A DNA stretch of 38,010 nt, from NCBI RefSeq assembly GCF_003236395.1, contig NZ_POUD01000062.1, positions 1 to 38,010 on the forward strand, given 5' to 3'. Within the stretch, counting starts at the first letter, position 1. Each line of letters opens with the position of its first letter. This stretch comes from Nonomuraea aridisoli. Its GTDB lineage: Bacteria; Actinomycetota; Actinomycetes; Streptosporangiales; Streptosporangiaceae. Below the pieces are notes generated by a model. It worked only from the letters and a program-made list of their open reading frames with translations, was not told the DNA's origin and did no database searches. This document shows, piece by piece, positions 30,542 to 38,010 of the stretch. Both the position numbers and the translations under genes were made by a program.

Positions 30542-30697
30542 CCCACTTGGCGCAGCCGTAAAGGAAGGAAGACGGACAAGGCCGGAAAGACACCCCGGCG
30601 CCGGGGCGACGACGGCGAACAGCACCCACTCGGCGCAGCCACCCAACCAGAAGGGCCCGCACCAGGAAAGAGCAGAAAGACACCGCGGCGCCGGGTG
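30542..30697 (-). terminator. Duplicated terminator-like units after the second NlpC/P60 gene
   Basis: Two imperfect direct copies share CCCACTTGGCGCAGCC (30542-30557) or CCCACTCGGCGCAGCC (30625-30640), and GAAAGACACC (30585-30594 and 30675-30684). Each copy ends in a GC hairpin: the palindrome CCCCGGCGCCGGGG at 30593-30606, and CACC...GGTG around CGGCGCCG at 30681-30697. On the minus strand each hairpin is followed by TGTCTTTC, so both look like terminators for the gene ending at 30715. The rest of 30463-30714 holds no gene. Confidence 0.5.
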
Positions 30698-30714
30698 GCG
30701 ACGGTGGGTGGGGG

Positions 30715-31689
30715 TTACGGGCGGACGGCGCCGACGAGGTTGCGGCCGTAGTCGGAGAGGTTGACGACCTTGACGACGTCGCCCGTCTGCGGCGCGTGGA
30801 CGATCTTCCCGTTGCCCGCGTAGATGCTGACGTGCCCCAGCCCCTCGCTGAAGATGAGATCCCCGGGCTGGAGGTCGTCCAGGGAGACCCGCCGGTTGGC
30901 GCCCCACGACCACTGCTGCCACGTCGTACGCGGCAGCGACACCCCCGCCGCGGCCCACGCCGCCTGGGTCAGCCCTGAGCAGTCGTAACCGCCCGGCCCC
31001 GTCCCGCCGTAGACGTACGGCTTGCCCACCTGCGCGTACGCGAACCGCAGCACCGCCGCCGCGCTCCCCGACGCCGGGCCGGTGTACTTGATGCCGGTGC
31101 TGTTGGGGTTGCCGGGGTTGTAGGCGCCGAGCCGATCGAGGAGTTTCTTCTGCTCCTTGATCAGCTTGAGGATCTCCGCGCGCTCCTTCTCGACCGCGTC
31201 CCGCTCCTTGTCGGCCGCCTCGAGGGCGTCCTCCGCCTTGTCACGCTCGATCTTCAGCCCGCGGTTCTCCCGGTCGAACGCCGCCAGCTTCTGCGCCCGC
31301 TCCTGAGCCAGCTGCCCGGCCACCGCGAGGCCGTTCAGCGCCGCGTCGGGGTTGTCGGTGCCGACCAGGCCCGGCCAGGACGTGACGTCGGTGCCGAGCT
31401 TGTAGCTGTCGACGGCCATGCCGACCACCTGGGTGCGCAGGTCGGCGACCGTCTCGAGCTTGCGCTTGTAGCTCGTGTTCAGCTTGGTGTAGCCGGACTT
31501 GGCCTTCTTGTAACGCTCGTTGGCGGTGTTGAACCGGTCGACGACCTTGTCGGCGCGGTCGTTGAGCTTCTCGAGCTTGGCCTTGGCCTGACTGAGTGTG
31601 GGCCGGGGATCGGCGATGGCCGCTCCCATCGGGGTCAGCACCAGCCCGAACGCGAGACCCGCGGCAACCGGCACCCGGCCAAACCTCAC
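30715..31689 (-). CDS. NlpC/P60 peptidoglycan endopeptidase with coiled coil (RipA-like)
   Basis: A 324-residue secreted hydrolase. The signal peptide is VPVAAGLAFGLVLTPMGAAIA, ending before DPRPT. A long coiled coil occupies about residues 30-195 (AKAKLEKLNDRADKVVDRFN to ILKLIKEQKKLLDRL), a module that holds RipA-type enzymes inactive or binds partners. A short linker with PGNPNSTG leads to the NlpC/P60 domain with catalytic Cys in YDCSGLTQAAW and His in GLGHVSIYAG. GTG start with GGGAGG about eight bases upstream. Unlike its neighbour it has no riboswitch leader. Confidence 0.92.
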   Translation of the reverse strand: MRFGRVPVAAGLAFGLVLTPMGAAIADPRPTLSQAKAKLEKLNDRADKVVDRFNTANERYKKAKSGYTKLNTSYKRKLETVADLRTQVVGMAVDSYKLGTDVTSWPGLVGTDNPDAALNGLAVAGQLAQERAQKLAAFDRENRGLKIERDKAEDALEAADKERDAVEKERAEILKLIKEQKKLLDRLGAYNPGNPNSTGIKYTGPASGSAAAVLRFAYAQVGKPYVYGGTGPGGYDCSGLTQAAWAAAGVSLPRTTWQQWSWGANRRVSLDDLQPGDLIFSEGLGHVSIYAGNGKIVHAPQTGDVVKVVNLSDYGRNLVGAVRP

Positions 31690-31772
31690 TGTTTCGCCTC
31701 CCAGGGATTACATCTGGGGCGAATCGTACAGAAGTGGCACGTGGGGCTCAGCCGAACGTACCAATTCGTAAT

Positions 31773-33095
31773 TTAGGCGCGGCCGAGCCGGCGCAGCAGC
31801 AAACCCGACGGAACGGGTCTGGCTCCCATGCGCCGGACCGACTCGGCCACCTCGCGGTCGGACGACACCACGGCGATGGCCCTGCCGGGCGGCTCGGCGC
31901 GGACGAGCTGGCGGATGAGGTCGTCGGCGGTCTCCCCCGGCGCGCTGAACAGCACCCGCACCCCGCGCGGCGCCACCACCTGGACGGGGGCGTTGAGCTC
32001 GGCGCCGTCGAAGACGGCCGTGACCTCGATCCGGGTCTGCGCCACCAGCCCGCCGAGCGAGGTCATCAGCCGGTTGCGCTGGTCGGCGAGGGTGAGCGTG
32101 CCGTAGCCGGTCTTGGTGACGTTGTAGCCGTCGATGATCAGGTGCACCTGGGGCAGCGCCAGGAGCTGGTCGAGCAGTTGCGGGTCGTCGTCGGCGAGCG
32201 CCCGGGCCGGGACCCCGCGCACGCCGGGACGTTCGCCGGTGACCGCGGCGACGGAGTCGGCGGGCCGGCTGATCGTCGTGGGCAGGGCCAGCTCGCGGCG
32301 GAGCCCGGCCGAGGCGTCCTGAAGGGCGTCGAGCAGCACGCGGATACGGGCGTCCTCGATGGACCTGCCCTCGCGCGCGGCCCGGCGCGAGGCCTCGAGC
32401 TGCCGCTCCACGTCGGCCAGCCGCTCGCGCAGGCGGCGCAGCTCCGACTCGCCGGCGCTGCCCGCGACCGAGGCGGCCGACCTGGCCTCCTCCGCCGCCT
32501 GCTCCATCTCCTCGGCCCGGCGCACGGCGACCTTGGCGCGCTCGCGGGCCTCGTGCAGCTTGCGGCGCAGCTCGGAGTTCTCCGTGCGAGCCACCTTGAG
32601 CTGCTCGCGCAGCCGGTCGGACTCCTCCTTGGCGGCGCTCTTCTGGGCGGCGAGCTGCTCACGCAGCCGGCTGACGGCCTCCTCGCGCTCGGAGCCCTCG
32701 GCGGCCACGGCCGACCGCTCCAGGTCGGTCCGGGCCATCTCGATCATCTCGGCCCAGCCCGGCGGCCGGGTGAGGTAGGCGGCCGCGGCCACGAGCACGG
32801 GGTCGGCGGCGGGCGGCACGTTGCCCTCCGCCAGCGACGCGACCAGCTCGGGCCAGCCGGACTCCACCGACTCGGCGACCAGCTCGCGGAACTTCTTGTC
32901 GTTCTCCAGCTGCGCCGCGATCGGCGCGCTGCCCAGTTTGGCGCGCTTGCGGGGGTCGAACTTGGCGATGCCGCGCAGGGGCGGCGGTATGAGGGTCGCG
33001 GGCATCGTGCCGAGAACCTGGGAGGCCAGGTCGACGACATTGAGCCGGACCGGCTCGGGCAGCGGGCGAGCCAGGCCTTCACCCGCTGAACTCAT
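31773..33095 (-). CDS. YacP-type NYN domain protein with coiled coil
   Basis: A 440-residue protein. Residues 150-260 form a charged coiled coil (SRLREQLAAQKSAAKEES onward). The C-terminal 160 residues are a PIN-like NYN nuclease domain of YacP type: HLIIDGYNVTKTGYGTLTL, VTAVFDGAEL, GETADDLIRQL and AVVSSDREV supply the acidic metal-binding residues. YacP (Rae1) is a ribosome-associated RNase in Bacillus; actinomycete proteins with the extra N-terminal part are uncharacterised. ATG at 33095 has AAGGGA eight bases upstream. The frame continues far upstream, but that part is antisense to the phosphotransferase gene. Confidence 0.85.
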   Translation of the reverse strand: MSSAGEGLARPLPEPVRLNVVDLASQVLGTMPATLIPPPLRGIAKFDPRKRAKLGSAPIAAQLENDKKFRELVAESVESGWPELVASLAEGNVPPAADPVLVAAAAYLTRPPGWAEMIEMARTDLERSAVAAEGSEREEAVSRLREQLAAQKSAAKEESDRLREQLKVARTENSELRRKLHEARERAKVAVRRAEEMEQAAEEARSAASVAGSAGESELRRLRERLADVERQLEASRRAAREGRSIEDARIRVLLDALQDASAGLRRELALPTTISRPADSVAAVTGERPGVRGVPARALADDDPQLLDQLLALPQVHLIIDGYNVTKTGYGTLTLADQRNRLMTSLGGLVAQTRIEVTAVFDGAELNAPVQVVAPRGVRVLFSAPGETADDLIRQLVRAEPPGRAIAVVSSDREVAESVRRMGARPVPSGLLLRRLGRA

Positions 33096-33130
33096 CCCAC
33101 TTGTCCCTTCGTGACATGCCCTTTCAGACA

Positions 33131-33166
33131 AGGGTACGGCTGTTGCGTACCTGACCGTAACGGTCA
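33131..33166. promoter_or_regulatory. NYN gene promoter with a 15-bp palindromic operator
   Basis: On the minus strand TTACGG (33155-33160), 18 bases, TACCCT (33131-33136). The perfect palindrome TGACCGTAACGGTCA (33152-33166) covers the -35 box. Further short palindromes (TGTCTGGACA, CAAGCGCTTG) follow at 33171-33188 in front of the divergent phosphotransferase. Confidence 0.55.
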
Positions 33167-33249
33167 CTCCTGTCTGGACAAGCGCTTGATCGCTTTCCTT
33201 CGCCGATGTACGACTGTCGAAGGACGGATGTCCAGCCGGGAGACACGAA

Positions 33250-34311
33250 GTGACAGAACAGATGCGCACCTCCACCCGCGACCTGGATGAACTGCGCGGG
33301 CGCACCGCCGCGTGGCTCCGCGCCCAGGTGGGCGGCCATGCCGTGGTGTCCGAGATGTCCAGGCCGTCGGGGAACGGGCTGTCCAGCGAGACCCTCTTCT
33401 TCACCGCCGCCTGGGGCGGGCGGGAAACCCGCTGCGTGGCCAGGCTCGCCCCCGCGCCGGAAGCCGTCCCCATGTTCCCCTCGTACGACCTGCGGGCGCA
33501 GTTCGAGATCATGCGGCTGGCCCGGGAAAAAGCTGGGATCCCAGCACCGCGGGCTCTCTGGTTCGAGCCCGACCCGGGGCCGCTCGGCACGCCGTTCATC
33601 GTCATGGAGTGCGTGGACGGCGACGTGCCGCCGGACATGGCGCCGTACACGATGGGGGGCTGGCTGCACGACGCCTCCCCCGAGGACCGGCGGCGGCTGC
33701 AGGACGCGAGCGTGGAGATCGTGGCGGCGCTGCACGAGACGGCGTTCGCGCGGCCGGAACTGGCCCTGTTCGGGCCCACCGGGCTGCGGGCGCACGTCGA
33801 GGCGCAGCGCGCCTACTACGCCTGGGCGCACGGCGACCTGCGGGTGCCGGTGCTGGAGCGGGCCTTCGACTGGCTGGCGGCGCACTGGCCGGACGACCCC
33901 GGGCCCGACGTGCTCACCTGGGGCGACGCCCGGATCGGCAACATCATGTTCCGCGACTTCACCCCGGTCGCGGTGCTGGACTGGGAGATGGCCGCCGTGG
34001 GGCCGCGCGAGCTGGACCTGTCCTGGATGATCTTCATGCACCGGTTCTTCCAGGACTTCGCCGTCGCCATGGGCCTTCCTGGCATGCCCGACTTCATGCA
34101 ATGCGACGCCGTTTGCGCGAAATATCGCGATTTAACAGGATACGAGCCGCGAGACATGGACTTTTACGAAATGTACGCCGCCCTCCGGCACGGCGTCATC
34201 ATGGCCAGGCTGTGGCGGCGCAGGATCCACTTCGGCGAGCAGCCCATGCCGGCCGACCCCGACGACCTCGTGCTGCACCGTGCCGCCCTGGAGGAGCTGC
34301 TCGCCCGCTGA
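33250..34311 (+). CDS. Phosphotransferase family protein (APH fold, ACAD10/11-like)
   Basis: A 353-residue kinase-like protein. The catalytic loop is L-T-W-G-D-A-R-I-G-N-I-M-F, with W in place of the usual H of aminoglycoside kinases, and the metal site is V-L-D-W-E-M. This W-G-D-A/S-R-x-G-N form is normal in the ACAD10/11-like subfamily, often found beside acyl-CoA metabolism genes. The substrate may be a hydroxyacyl compound; antibiotic resistance is not implied. GTG start with GGGAG eight bases upstream. It is divergent from the NYN gene and converges on the response regulator with four bases between. The stretch at 34100-34180 has unusually low GC for the window. Confidence 0.85.
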   Translation: MTEQMRTSTRDLDELRGRTAAWLRAQVGGHAVVSEMSRPSGNGLSSETLFFTAAWGGRETRCVARLAPAPEAVPMFPSYDLRAQFEIMRLAREKAGIPAPRALWFEPDPGPLGTPFIVMECVDGDVPPDMAPYTMGGWLHDASPEDRRRLQDASVEIVAALHETAFARPELALFGPTGLRAHVEAQRAYYAWAHGDLRVPVLERAFDWLAAHWPDDPGPDVLTWGDARIGNIMFRDFTPVAVLDWEMAAVGPRELDLSWMIFMHRFFQDFAVAMGLPGMPDFMQCDAVCAKYRDLTGYEPRDMDFYEMYAALRHGVIMARLWRRRIHFGEQPMPADPDDLVLHRAALEELLAR

Positions 34312-34315
34312 CGGC

Positions 34316-34981
34316 TCAGGAGGCGGCGTCGTAGACGAGCAGCGCCACCTGCACCCGGTTGTTCAGGTCGAGCTTGGTGAGGATCCGGGAGACGTGCGCC
34401 TTGACCGTGGGCACGCTCATGAACAGCTCCTGCCCGATCTCGGCGTTCGACCTGCCCCGGCCCACGGCCAGCGCGACCTCCCGCTCGCGCTCGCTGAGCC
34501 GCGAGAGCAGCCTGCGCGCGCGCTGGGCGCGATCGTCGGCCCCGCCGTCGGACACGTGCGCGATGAGCTGCCGCGTCACCGCGGGCGACAGGATCGGCTC
34601 GCCCCCCGCCACCCTCCTGATGGCCTGCACCAGGTCGCCCGGCGCGATGTCCTTCAGCAGGAAGCCCGCCGCCCCGGCGCGCAGCGCCCGCAGCACCTGC
34701 GCGTCGGCGTGGAACGTGGTCAGCACCACCACCTCGGGCGGCGCGGAGGCGCGGCGCAGGGTCTCGGTGGCGGTCAGCCCGTCGATGCCGGGCATGCGGA
34801 TGTCCATCAGCACCACGTCGGGCCGGTGCGCGCTCACCAGCGGCGGCACCTCGGCCCCGTCACCGGCCTCGGCCACGATCTCGATGTCGGCCACGGCCCC
34901 GAGGATCATCGACAGCCCGGCGCGCACCATCGCGTCGTCGTCCACGATCAGCACCCTGATCCGGTCCTCTGGGGTCGTCAT
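34316..34981 (-). CDS. NarL/FixJ-type response regulator
   Basis: A 221-residue two-component regulator. The receiver domain has the acidic pocket D14-D15-D16, phosphorylation site D60 (VVLMDIRMPG) and VVVLTTFHAD with the conserved T. The C-terminal LuxR-type HTH (about 155-215) reads LSEREREVALAVGRGRSNAE, then LFMSVPTVKAHVSRILTKL. Its ATG overlaps the histidine kinase stop (ATGA), so the pair is co-translated and surely cognate. The target genes are not shown by the sequence. Confidence 0.95.
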   Translation of the reverse strand: MTTPEDRIRVLIVDDDAMVRAGLSMILGAVADIEIVAEAGDGAEVPPLVSAHRPDVVLMDIRMPGIDGLTATETLRRASAPPEVVVLTTFHADAQVLRALRAGAAGFLLKDIAPGDLVQAIRRVAGGEPILSPAVTRQLIAHVSDGGADDRAQRARRLLSRLSEREREVALAVGRGRSNAEIGQELFMSVPTVKAHVSRILTKLDLNNRVQVALLVYDAAS

Positions 34982-36198
34982 GCGTCGTCCTCCCCGCTCG
35001 TCTGCGCCGGCCACGGCAGCCAGGCGCGTACCACGAAGTCTCCGTCGGGACCGGGGCCGTGCTCCAGCCGCCCGCCCGCCAGCTCTGCGCGTTCCGTCAG
35101 CCCGATGAGCCCGGCGCCGGCCCCCGGGAGGCGCGCGCCGTGGCGGACGCCCAGCGGGTTGCGCACCTCCGCCGACAGCCCGTCGCCGGGCCCGCCCGTG
35201 ATGGAGACGGTCACCGGCGCGCCGCCGGCGTGCTTGCGCGCGTTGGTGAGCGCCTCCTGCACGATGCGGTAGACGTTGCGGCCCAGGCTCTCGGGGGCGC
35301 CGCCGGCCCGCAGGCCGAGGCGTACGTCCATGCCGGCCTGCCGGCACTCCTCGACGAGCGCGGGCACGTCGGCGAGCGTCGGCTGCGGCCGGTCGGGCAC
35401 CGGATCGCCGCCGTCGGGGCCCGCGTGGCGCAGCACGCCGATGACCTCGCGCAGATCCTGCAGCGCCAGATGGGCGTTGGTCCTGATGGCCCCGGCCGCC
35501 CTGGCGATGTCCTCCGGCGGCGCGTCAGGCCGGAACTCCAGGGCGCCGGCATGCAGGCTCAACATCGAGATGCGGTGCGCCAGCACGTCGTGCATCTCCC
35601 TGGCGATGCGCTCGCGTTCGAGTCGTTTGGCCTCCTCGGCGGCGCTGTCGGCGCGCTGCCGCAGCGACCAGACGAGCTGCCGCCTGGCCCGGATCACGAT
35701 GCCCCACGCGAACGCCAGCAGCACCAACGTCACGCCGAGCGCCAGCGCCCACGTGCGCTCCTCGTCGGTCGGGGCCCGCAGCATGACGTACGGGGCCAGC
35801 GTGAAGAGGTTGAGCAGCGTCACCGGCCCCGAGATCTTGAACGGCCGGTGCACCGCGACCGTGAACATCGCCACCAGCGTGGCCCCGCCCACCGCGTCCA
35901 GGTACGACGAGAGCGCCCCGACGACCAGCGCCAGCCCGACCGGCCAGCGCCGCCGCAGCCACACCGCCACGCACGCCAGCGCACCCACCACCTGCTCCAC
36001 CGCGAGCAGCGGCTCGGGCGCCTGCGATTCCGCCAGCGTCAGCAACGTGATGCCGCAGGCCACGAGGAACATGGCGATGTCGACGATCCAGTCGCGCGTG
36101 GAGCGCCGCACGGGACGGGTCTCCAGCCCGTCGCCGAGCAGCACGGACGGCAGCGCCCACCGGTATTCCTGGCCGCCGCCCGCCCGCAGTTCCGTCAC
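34978..36198 (-). CDS. Sensor histidine kinase (HisKA_3, DesK/NarX-like)
   Basis: A 406-residue membrane kinase with about five transmembrane helices in the first 175 residues and no large outside loop, so the signal is probably sensed in or at the membrane. The phospho-acceptor is H203 in REMHDVLAHRISML. The ATPase part has NVYRIVQEALTNARKHAG and GAGLIGLTERAELAGG. The start is uncertain: GTG at 36198 (VTELRAGGG) lies eight bases after a TAACCT box, while the frame extends to a GTG at 36219. It is coupled to the response regulator and divergent from the small membrane protein and PH-domain genes. Confidence 0.92.
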   Translation of the reverse strand: MTELRAGGGQEYRWALPSVLLGDGLETRPVRRSTRDWIVDIAMFLVACGITLLTLAESQAPEPLLAVEQVVGALACVAVWLRRRWPVGLALVVGALSSYLDAVGGATLVAMFTVAVHRPFKISGPVTLLNLFTLAPYVMLRAPTDEERTWALALGVTLVLLAFAWGIVIRARRQLVWSLRQRADSAAEEAKRLERERIAREMHDVLAHRISMLSLHAGALEFRPDAPPEDIARAAGAIRTNAHLALQDLREVIGVLRHAGPDGGDPVPDRPQPTLADVPALVEECRQAGMDVRLGLRAGGAPESLGRNVYRIVQEALTNARKHAGGAPVTVSITGGPGDGLSAEVRNPLGVRHGARLPGAGAGLIGLTERAELAGGRLEHGPGPDGDFVVRAWLPWPAQTSGEDDA

Positions 36199-36308
36199 AT
36201 CCACCGAGGTTAGGCCCACCCGAGGGTGCCGCGACAGCGACCAAAGTAGGTCCCGGGCGATACCAGGGGCCGACGCGGGCGGCCGGGCGGGGCGGCCAGG
36301 CTCGGCGC

Positions 36309-36536
36309 ATGCAAGCGGTTGTGACGGCGTTCGGCTGGCTGCTGCTCCTGCAAGGAGCGGGCGGGCTGCTGAACACGCTGTTCGGATGGTGGCGGTGGGC
36401 GCACGACCTGCTCGTGGTCAACCACCTGCCGTTCTTGAAGGGATACGAGGTGTTCGCAGCCATCGTGATCGGCGTGCTGGGGTTCGTCCTGCTCGCCATG
36501 GCGGAGTCGGCGAAGAAGGCGGAGGAGGGGGCTTGA
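36309..36536 (+). CDS. Small two-helix membrane protein
   Basis: A 75-residue protein with two transmembrane helices (VVTAFGWLLLLQGAGGLLNTLF and VFAAIVIGVLGFVLLAM) joined by a tryptophan-rich loop, and a charged tail SAKKAEEGA. No family is recognised. ATG at 36309 has only a weak ribosome site. Its stop overlaps the TTG start of the next gene (TTGA), so it belongs with the PH-domain pair and may be a structural partner. Confidence 0.7.
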   Translation: MQAVVTAFGWLLLLQGAGGLLNTLFGWWRWAHDLLVVNHLPFLKGYEVFAAIVIGVLGFVLLAMAESAKKAEEGA

Positions 36537-37024
36537 GCGCGACCATGCTGCGCCCGCCGCGCAACCAGGCCGATCCGCGGGCGGTCCCGTGGTGGACGGT
36601 GCAGTGGCTGATCCTCATGGTGCCGGTGGCCGGCGCCGCGGTGGCGGCGTACTGCATCCTCACGGACCGGCCGCTCTGGCTGGGCGTGGTCGTCGCGGTC
36701 TTCGCGGCGGGATGCCTGGCACTGGCGCTGGTGGCGCCGCGGGCGGCGTACCGGGTCGAGCGGTGGGAGGTCACCGACCAGGCGGTCTACACGCGCAAGG
36801 GGTGGATGACGCACACCTGGCAGGTGGCGCCGATGTCGCGCATCCAGCGGGTCGACACCGCGCGGGGGCCGGTGCAGCGGCTGTTCGGGCTGGCGGACGT
36901 CACGGTGACCACGGCCTCTTCCGCGGGGGCGGTGAAGATCGAGGCCCTGGACCACGAGCTCGCCGCCGAGCTGGCCGAACGCCTCACCGCGATCACCCAG
37001 GCCACGCCGGGGGACGCCACATGA
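36533..37024 (+). CDS. Bacterial PH-domain membrane protein (YdbS-like)
   Basis: A 163-residue protein with two N-terminal transmembrane helices (WWTVQWLILMVPVAGAAVAAY and LGVVVAVFAAGCLALAL) and a bPH2 (former DUF304) domain from about residue 65: VERWEVTDQAVYTRKGWMTH, then PMSRIQRVDTARGPVQRLFG, then TVTTASSAGAVKIEAL. In Bacillus, YdbS and YdbT form a pair. The TTG at 36533 is chosen for its GGAGGAG site and the TTGA overlap; an ATG four codons later is possible. The end overlaps the next gene by ATGA. Confidence 0.87.
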   Translation: MSATMLRPPRNQADPRAVPWWTVQWLILMVPVAGAAVAAYCILTDRPLWLGVVVAVFAAGCLALALVAPRAAYRVERWEVTDQAVYTRKGWMTHTWQVAPMSRIQRVDTARGPVQRLFGLADVTVTTASSAGAVKIEALDHELAAELAERLTAITQATPGDAT

Positions 37025-37998
37025 GCACGTTCGCGGGCGAACGCGCGGCGGAGGGGGACCGCGGATGGCGGCGGCTGGCGCGGCGGAGCCTGTGGGCGTC
37101 CGCGGTCAAGTCACTGGTGATCGTCGTGGGCGCCAGTGCCGGTCTCGTCCGGTTCCTCACCCAACGGGACTGGACGTTCGCCGGCATCGCGGCCGCGTGC
37201 GCCGGGGCGGCGGTGCTGATCGTGGCCGCCGTGGTGGCGTACGACGCGGCGCGGCTGCGCGCGTCCCGCTGGCGGCTCACCCCCGAGCGCCTGGAGCTGC
37301 TGTCGGGCGTCACCACCCGACGCCACCGCTCGATCCCGCGTGAGCGGGTACGCAGCGTGGACCTGCGCGCCGACCCGGTGAACCGGATGTTCGGGCTGAT
37401 CGTCGTCAAGGTGGGCACCGGTGAGCACGCGGGCGACGACGCCGAGCTGGCCCTCGACCCGCTGACCAGGCACGAGGCCGAGGCGCTGCGCCGTACGCTG
37501 CTGCGCCAGGAGGAGGACGCCCCGGAGCGGGGGCCGCTGGCGGAGCTGCGCTGGTCGTGGCTGTGGTACGCGCCGCTGTCGGTGTGGACGTTCACGGGCG
37601 CGGCGGTGGTGCTCGGGGCGATGTACAAGGTGTTCACGTCGTTCGGCGCCAAGAGCCTGGCCACCCGCGCGGCGACCGCGCTGTGGGAGTGGATCGCCGC
37701 GCAGCCGCTGCTCGCCGTGCCGCTGCTGCTCGTGGCGAACACGGCGGTGGGCGTGCTGGGCGCGGTGCTGCTGTGCGCGGAGTCCTGGGGCCGCTACCGC
37801 CTGGACCGCGAGCCGGGACGGCTACGGCTGCGCCGCGGCCTGCTCACCACGCGTTCGCTGACGCTGGAGGAGCGCCGCCTGCGCGGGGTCGAGCTCGGCG
37901 AGCCGCTGCTGCTCCGGCTGGGCGGCGCGGCCCGGGTCAGGGCGATCGCGACGGGCCTGGGCAAGGCCGCCGACGGCGAAACCGAGGACGTCGCCGCC
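37021..37998 (+). CDS. Bacterial PH-domain membrane protein (YdbT-like), cut by the contig end
   Basis: The first 326 residues of a larger protein. Two helices (about 24-44 and 51-71) precede a first bPH2 domain (WRLTPERLELLSGVTTRRHR, IPRERVRSVDLRADPVNRMFG, VVKVGTG). A second helix pair lies near 185-205 and 235-255, and a second PH-like segment starts RYRLDREPGRLRLRRGLLTT. YdbT-type proteins have two or three such units, so roughly a third is missing. Real sequence stops at about 37998; the last 12 bases are adapter and would add false residues. Confidence 0.85.
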
Positions 37999-38010
37999 CT
38001 GTCTCTTATA
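37999..38010 (+). other. Tn5/Nextera mosaic-end sequence (library adapter, not genomic)
   Basis: The final bases CTGTCTCTTATA equal the first 12 bases of the Nextera transposase adapter CTGTCTCTTATACACATCT. They interrupt an open reading frame at the contig edge, which is where untrimmed adapter appears. Confidence 0.9.

Noticed and set aside
33940..33975. Possible antibiotic-resistance kinase because of the APH fold
   Set aside because: The catalytic loop is W-G-D-A-R-I-G-N, the pattern of ACAD10/11-like phosphotransferases, not H-G-D of aminoglycoside kinases.
33780..34101. Antisense frames over the phosphotransferase, including an apparent N-terminal extension of the NYN gene
   Set aside because: The NYN protein has a good ATG and ribosome site at 33095, and its promoter lies at 33131-33160.

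Overview
The window is 38 kb of very GC-rich DNA. Gene density, third-position GC, frequent GTG/TTG starts, -10 boxes placed for leaderless mRNAs, and the gene families (DUF5304, ArsA with a C-terminal small domain, FadD15-like ligase, PimB-like mannosyltransferase, YacP-type NYN protein, c-di-AMP riboswitch on a cell-wall hydrolase) all point to a filamentous actinomycete, most like Streptosporangiales (Nonomuraea/Microbispora type). This placement is inference. The piece looks like a whole draft contig. Its last 12 bases match the Tn5/Nextera mosaic end, and its first 54 bases fold back on themselves beside a short tandem repeat.

Layout. 1-7.7 kb: tail of an unknown gene coupled to a VIT-VWA protein; YciI-like protein divergent from a Crp/Fnr regulator; homocysteine S-methyltransferase; DoxX divergent from MarR around twin operators; acyltransferase divergent from an Est30-like esterase; acidic membrane protein. 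7.7-13.5 kb, leftward: secreted propeller-like protein, the tight cluster SRPBCC-ArsA-DUF5304-glucokinase-endonuclease/exonuclease/phosphatase, and a metallophosphoesterase. 13.6-17.6 kb: FadD, a structured non-coding stretch with a broken coiled-coil frame, a strong terminator, and an aldo/keto reductase divergent from a TetR regulator across three matching operators. 17.6-20.6 kb: a small HTH protein and an 884-residue membrane-anchored STAND-type NTPase with a helical-repeat tail. 20.7-24.7 kb: DeoR regulator divergent from a sugar ABC importer lacking its own ATPase.

24.7-28.1 kb, leftward: MA-type metallopeptidase, M48 peptidase and a PimB-like glycosyltransferase in an overlapping operon. 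28.1-31.7 kb: two NlpC/P60 hydrolases. The first has a c-di-AMP (ydaO) riboswitch leader, an apparent CTG start and upstream repeat elements resembling MtrA boxes. Between the two lie the tails of a deleted tetR/transporter pair and a ProC-like oxidoreductase. 31.7-38 kb: NYN-domain protein, ACAD10/11-type phosphotransferase, NarL-type two-component pair, and a cassette of a small membrane protein plus two bacterial PH-domain membrane proteins. The second PH protein is cut by the contig end.

Much of the right half concerns the envelope: peptidoglycan hydrolases, membrane peptidase, mannosyltransferase, PH proteins. The least explained unit is the membrane STAND NTPase with its small HTH neighbour. 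No tRNA, rRNA, CRISPR array, insertion sequence or prophage was seen.
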